64,000 bases of DNA from an uncultured Dyadobacter sp. (lineage in GTDB: Bacteria; Bacteroidota; Bacteroidia; Cytophagales; Spirosomataceae): contig NZ_CAMLSE010000016.1 in NCBI RefSeq assembly GCF_946482605.1, positions 62,001-126,000 of the forward strand, read 5' to 3'. Positions 60,321 through 64,000 of this stretch are shown piece by piece; position 1 is the stretch's first letter, and every line of letters begins with the position of its first letter. A program made the position numbers and the translations under genes. Below the pieces are notes generated by a model, which saw only the letters and a list, made by a program, of their open reading frames with translations, was not told the DNA's origin and searched no databases.

Positions 60321-60899
60321 ATGAAGAACACATTATGGCTTTTTTTCCTGCTGAGTGCTGCCATTTCGCACGCACAGCAAACCAGGAACGTGAAGTTTGT
60401 CAATCACACCGAATTCGGGGGATTGTTCGGAAGGGTGAAGTATGCAAATCCCTACTCAGGAAATGATGAACAGGTCGATAGCAAAACCAGCCTCACCATT
60501 CAGACGTTCAATGGAGTGCAATGGAGCAAGAGACTTTCCACAGGTGTAACACTAGGAATGGATTGGTATAAGTCGGCGCTCTTGAACCCCGTTGCGGCCG
60601 GAGTAAGATATGATTTTCTGGGCAGGAAAAACGTGCAGCTATTTGGAACCGCCGATGCCGGATATGCATTTGCCTGGTTTCACGACGATTCGGAGGGCTT
60701 TGATACGGAGGGAGGCCTGATGTTAAATCCGGGCCTGGGAATGAAAGTGGGAAAGGCGGGGGCGGCTGCATTTACGATCACCGTTACCTATAAAAGACAA
60801 GATGCGCACGTCAGGAAAACACCGCTGCCCGATCAGAAAGAGCGGTATGAGGACCGGGTCTATAACAGGCTGGCTTTGAGATTAGGAATTAGTTTTTAA
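60321..60899 (+). CDS. small outer-membrane beta-barrel-like protein
   Basis: A 192-residue exported protein with signal MKNTLWLFFLLSAAISHAQ. The body alternates polar and hydrophobic residues as in an outer-membrane barrel and ends in an aromatic-terminated strand (LALRLGISF). I do not recognise a named family. It begins one base after the LVIVD gene and is followed 14 bases later by a small lipoprotein gene; the three probably work together at the envelope. The start at 60321 was chosen over 60303 for its clean signal peptide. Confidence 0.8.
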   Translation: MKNTLWLFFLLSAAISHAQQTRNVKFVNHTEFGGLFGRVKYANPYSGNDEQVDSKTSLTIQTFNGVQWSKRLSTGVTLGMDWYKSALLNPVAAGVRYDFLGRKNVQLFGTADAGYAFAWFHDDSEGFDTEGGLMLNPGLGMKVGKAGAAAFTITVTYKRQDAHVRKTPLPDQKERYEDRVYNRLALRLGISF

Positions 60900-60913
60900 A
60901 TAACAGATTTGCC

Positions 60914-61384
60914 ATGAAAAAAATAGCTTCTTCCATCGCATTATTGGTGTTGCTGACATCTACCGCATTTCAATGCGGAGATGACGTGAACTGTTGCGAT
61001 TTGCCGCCTTGCTCAGAGATTTCGTCTTTGACAGGTACCTGGCGTCTTCAACATTTTCAGAATATATCAACGGGCGTCATTGACGCCGACCCCGGAATTG
61101 AGGGAAAAAATGTTGTGTACACTTTCCAGGATAACCAGAAGGACGGCATGATCACCGGGCATACTTTTGTGAATACCATCAGCGGTAGTTACACGCTGGG
61201 GCCTGAATGCGCGCTGAAAGTCAGTAGTTTTGGTGGAAGCAAAGTGGGCGAGCCTGAATGGAGCAGAAAGGCATGGTTTCCGTCCGACTCTCTGGCGTCG
61301 GGTGTGTATTCGGTTTCAAGCGACAAGCTGATTGTCCGGTTTAGCAATAGCCCTGAACAGCTTGTTTTCAAAAAGGAAAAATAG
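60914..61384 (+). CDS. small exported lipoprotein, lipocalin/META-like
   Basis: A 156-residue exported protein. The signal is MKKIASSIALLVLLTSTAFQ followed by C21, a weak lipobox. A cysteine-rich start (DVNCCDLPPCSE) is followed by a beta-rich body with LTGTWRLQHFQNIS and YTFQDNQKDGMITGHTF, in the manner of lipocalin-like or META-type domains. Function unknown. Last gene of the LVIVD operon. Confidence 0.75.
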   Translation: MKKIASSIALLVLLTSTAFQCGDDVNCCDLPPCSEISSLTGTWRLQHFQNISTGVIDADPGIEGKNVVYTFQDNQKDGMITGHTFVNTISGSYTLGPECALKVSSFGGSKVGEPEWSRKAWFPSDSLASGVYSVSSDKLIVRFSNSPEQLVFKKEK

Positions 61385-61410
61385 CCTTCTGAGTCAGACG
61401 AATGCGAGTA

Positions 61411-62535
61411 CTAAGCTTCTGGCTGTACTTTCCTGCGGATCTGTACCGATTTTTCAAATTCATTGATCTCATCGACAAACATGGCCTGCCCGCAGTGGTA
61501 CCAGGCGCGGAATTTCTCTGACTGATCGATATGCTTTGGCAGATAATCGAAGATCACCGAGAGGTCAAACGTCCGGGACATGACACCGGCTCCTGAAATA
61601 ACACCGTCAATGGCATTGCATTCCTGCTCAAAGTGATTGGGAACGGGGACCATCATCACGGGTTTTCCAAGATACATCGCCTCGCACACCGATTCAAAAC
61701 CCGCAGTGGTCACCAATGCACGACAAGTGGCAAGCATTCTCAGGTATTTTTCGCTATTGATCTGATGGAAAGTCAGCGTACTGTCAAACGCAAATTCCTC
61801 CGAAGCGTCCGGATTATCCCAGAAGCAATGCAGCTGAACATCTCTGTGATTAAGGTGCCATGCGATGACTTGCTTGCTCAGGCTGTGATGCGTCATGTAA
61901 ACGAGAATAAACTCGCCCTTTTGAGGAATCAGCCGTGTAACTTCTTTTCTCAGTAGCGGCGGAACCACGGTCAGTTTCAGATCGGGAGCGGAAGCAATTT
62001 CCCGGAATGACAAAGCCAGCCGTTTGGTCGCCAGCCAGGACGTAGATTTCGAATTAAGATTGATCAGAAACTGATTAAGCCGGCTGTTTTCCGGGAAGAT
62101 GAATTTGGGATGTAACAAAAGATACTGGTGCGCAATGCAGATCATCGGAATACCGGATCGGTAAATAAGGTTGTATAAACCACCATAGGTATCATAAAAG
62201 CTGATGATCAGATCAGGATTGATCTGGCAGACGGTTTGATGAATGCTGTGCAGGCTTTTTAGATATTTCGGTAAATGCGCGATATGAGTGGCGATCGTAC
62301 GGCCAACGTTCATTCCGCCTCCCTGCGCCTTGTAAATAATATTGGGAGCTTTAAAATGATGGACAGGTGCAAAGATCTGCTCCTGGAAAAAAGAAGGAAT
62401 ATTCCGGCCCGGAGATGTTCCTACCATCGCCCCTACGACTTTATGTCCCGCACCGCGCAGAACCTGACCGAGTGAAATGGCCTGTGTCAGGTGCCCCCGG
62501 CCTTCTCCCTGAACCAGAAAAAGGATTCTCATCAT
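61411..62535 (-). CDS. MurG/UGT-like glycosyltransferase
   Basis: A 374-residue GT-B glycosyltransferase. The N-terminal loop LVQGEGRGHLTQAISLGQVL and the C-terminal donor site TTAGFESVCEAMYLGKPVMM, then PVPNHFEQECNA, place it near the GT28/MurG group. Acceptor and donor cannot be told. It starts at TAATG, overlapping the stop of the upstream phosphoesterase gene by one base, so both are co-translated. A shared glycolipid or lipid-A-related role is an inference. Confidence 0.85.
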   Translation of the reverse strand: MMRILFLVQGEGRGHLTQAISLGQVLRGAGHKVVGAMVGTSPGRNIPSFFQEQIFAPVHHFKAPNIIYKAQGGGMNVGRTIATHIAHLPKYLKSLHSIHQTVCQINPDLIISFYDTYGGLYNLIYRSGIPMICIAHQYLLLHPKFIFPENSRLNQFLINLNSKSTSWLATKRLALSFREIASAPDLKLTVVPPLLRKEVTRLIPQKGEFILVYMTHHSLSKQVIAWHLNHRDVQLHCFWDNPDASEEFAFDSTLTFHQINSEKYLRMLATCRALVTTAGFESVCEAMYLGKPVMMVPVPNHFEQECNAIDGVISGAGVMSRTFDLSVIFDYLPKHIDQSEKFRAWYHCGQAMFVDEINEFEKSVQIRRKVQPEA

Positions 62536-63401
62536 TATAGATAGCGTTGATTCCGACCGGTTAGGAAGCCGGTGAAAGCCACCTGCTTTTCCATGCCGGG
62601 GAAGTTATCCACGACTGTTTTAGTGCTTGTTTTCTTAACCGGCTTTTGAACGATCGTCTGCTGATCGTAATACAACAGGCTCCATTGGCCGTCGAAGTCT
62701 TCCACCAATGCGCTCAGGGTCTCTACCCAGTCCCCCGAATTCATGTAAACAATACCGTCGATGTTGCGGATAGCAGGGTGGTGGATGTGCCCACAGATCA
62801 CCCCGTCACAATTGCGGGAGCGCGCAAGCTCCGTTAGCTTTTCTTCGAAGTCCGTCATGTAATTGACAGCCATCTTAACGGACTGCTTCACCCGCTGGGA
62901 GAGCGAATAGTAGGACAATCCCCGCCATTCACGATATCTGTTGTAAAATTTATTAACCCAGAGCAGGAATGTATAGCCAATGTCGCCCAGATAGGCCAGC
63001 CATTTGAGGTGTGTAGTAATGGAGTCGAAGACATCGCCATGGGTCACATAAAACTTTTGTGCGCCTGATGTGAGAATGTAGTCTTTCCGGATCTGAAAGT
63101 GCTTTCCAAGGCGAAGGGGGATGATCTGATCAAGGAAATCGTCATGGTTTCCGCGGATGTAAATAACTTTCGTTTTGTTATCCTCTATCATTTTCAGGAC
63201 GCGCTTGAAAAAAAGCGTATGCTTTCGTTTCCAAACGCCGTATTTTTTCAATTGCCACGCATCAATGATGTCACCATTCAGGATCAGCTTTTTGCAGGTG
63301 TAGCTTTTCAGGAAATTGGTGACTTCTTCTGCCTTCGATCCGCCTGCTCCCAGGTGAATGTCCGAAATGATAATTGTTCGAAAGTGAGTTGTATCTCCCA
63401 T
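62535..63401 (-). CDS. LpxH-like calcineurin-type phosphoesterase (UDP-2,3-diacylglucosamine diphosphatase family)
   Basis: A 288-residue metallophosphoesterase with all motif blocks: SDIHLGAGGSK (about 13-23), LNGDIIDAW, IRGNHDDFLD and GHIHHPAI. It resembles the LpxH-like group common in Bacteroidota, in which members may cleave UDP-diacylglucosamine or other lipid or nucleotide phosphates. Whether this is the true LpxH is uncertain as several paralogues usually exist. It is the first gene of a two-gene minus-strand operon with the glycosyltransferase. Confidence 0.85.
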   Translation of the reverse strand: MGDTTHFRTIIISDIHLGAGGSKAEEVTNFLKSYTCKKLILNGDIIDAWQLKKYGVWKRKHTLFFKRVLKMIEDNKTKVIYIRGNHDDFLDQIIPLRLGKHFQIRKDYILTSGAQKFYVTHGDVFDSITTHLKWLAYLGDIGYTFLLWVNKFYNRYREWRGLSYYSLSQRVKQSVKMAVNYMTDFEEKLTELARSRNCDGVICGHIHHPAIRNIDGIVYMNSGDWVETLSALVEDFDGQWSLLYYDQQTIVQKPVKKTSTKTVVDNFPGMEKQVAFTGFLTGRNQRYL

Positions 63402-63565
63402 GATACAAATTTTCTCATTTCGTATTAACTGGATATTATTCTCAGGTTATCAGTAGGTTAAGTTTTGGTTGTAAACTAATACTACGAATTATTTCATAGG
63501 TAACCGAAGGTAGATATGCGCGAAAAACGCAATATTTACTTTTTGTTACTACTAACTCATCAACT

Positions 63566-64000
63566 ATGAAAAGACTCCTTGCCCTGCTGTTGCTTTGTGG
63601 TACGCCGGTTTTGGCTCAAAAGGACTATTTGCCGCACGAGGTCGAAAAGGCCGCCGAGCCGGCAGGTGGCCTGGCAACCCTCAATCAATTCATCAGTTCC
63701 AATCTAAGGATTCCCTTCCGGGCAGCCGTGAAAGGGGTGAATGGGCGCGTTTATTTGAAGGGAGTCGTGGAACCGGATGGTCACATGAGCCGGATCGAAG
63801 TCACCAGGGGGCTGGACACGCTCTCTAATGCGGAGGCAATGCGGGTATTGGGTATGTATAAGGCGTGGAAACCTGCGCTTTTGAAAGGCGAGAAAGTGCG
63901 GCAGATCGTTTTTTTTCCGGTGACGTTTAAGGCTGACGCACGCACTGGTTACGACAGTACCCGGAGTCTGTTTGTGGATTATTTCGATCAGTATTTCAAT
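63566..64000 (+). CDS. TonB C-terminal-like exported protein (5' part, runs off the window)
   Basis: The first 145 codons are present, open to the end. A signal peptide (MKRLLALLLLCGTPVLAQ) is followed by a domain with RVYLKGVVEPDGHMSRIEVT, LSNAEAMRVLGMYKAWKPAL and KVRQIVFFPVTFK, the pattern of the TonB C-terminal/energy-transducer-like domain that in Bacteroidota is often free of a membrane anchor. The role of such exported TonB-C proteins is unclear. The true length cannot be told. Confidence 0.8.
   Translation, partial: MKRLLALLLLCGTPVLAQKDYLPHEVEKAAEPAGGLATLNQFISSNLRIPFRAAVKGVNGRVYLKGVVEPDGHMSRIEVTRGLDTLSNAEAMRVLGMYKAWKPALLKGEKVRQIVFFPVTFKADARTGYDSTRSLFVDYFDQYFN

Overview
The window reads as chromosome of a Bacteroidota bacterium of the order Cytophagales; the Spirosomaceae/Dyadobacter neighbourhood is my best guess, from protein style only. 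Direct signs are a SusC/SusD pair behind an ECF sigma factor and a FecR anti-sigma factor, a gliding/type IX secretion lipoprotein (GldJ), a PorP/SprF protein divergent from a giant T9SS type B sorted protein, many lipoproteins, and repeated matches to the Bacteroidota -7 promoter consensus TAnnTTTG. I saw no rRNA, tRNA, CRISPR array, phage or IS transposase.

Layout. 1-1.4 kb: lipB with a partial downstream gene, and yraN. 1.4-20.3 kb: a PUL-like locus without any glycoside hydrolase, lyase or sulfatase. It holds two exported xylose-isomerase-like proteins, a dehydrogenase/HEAT/cytochrome c protein, sigma-FecR-SusC-SusD, a PSD1-type cytochrome protein, a DUF1501 protein, an L-rhamnose mutarotase and a DUF2231-cytochrome-LRR fusion. 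20.3-30 kb: housekeeping and small genes (barstar, pnuC, mfd, gldJ, comF-like, dihydroorotase, nudix, ruvB). 30-37 kb: T9SS cargo and PorP/SprF, a NIPSNAP protein, a quinone-oxidoreductase-like enzyme, murQ.

37-53.3 kb: the complete branched-chain amino acid pathway in one direction: ilvD, small ORF, ilvB, ilvN, ilvC, a terminator pair, ilvA, then leuC, leuD, a Leptospira-type citramalate synthase (cimA), leuB, and leuA. Two leader regions, before ilvD and before leuA, each contain a short peptide ORF rich in Ile/Val/Leu or in Leu codons, mutually exclusive antiterminator and terminator stems, and upstream the same palindrome AGCGAAATTTCGC at the same distance from the promoter -7 box. LeuA lacks the C-terminal leucine-sensing domain, which fits control by attenuation instead of feedback. 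The cluster has been invaded by accessory genes: two MntA-HepT toxin-antitoxin modules flanking an AraC regulator (between ilvA and leuC) and a four-helix-bundle (23S IVS-type) gene with inverted-repeat ends (between leuC and leuD), followed by a palindromic repeat array before cimA.

53.3-64 kb: purU, a free-methionine-sulfoxide reductase, a small ferredoxin-fold protein, an ECF sigma factor with a membrane-anchored barrel partner, a lipoprotein serpin, an LVIVD-repeat/outer-membrane/lipoprotein trio, a glycosyltransferase with an LpxH-like phosphoesterase, and the start of a TonB-C-like protein running off the end. All coordinates, stems and starts were read by eye; no searches were run.
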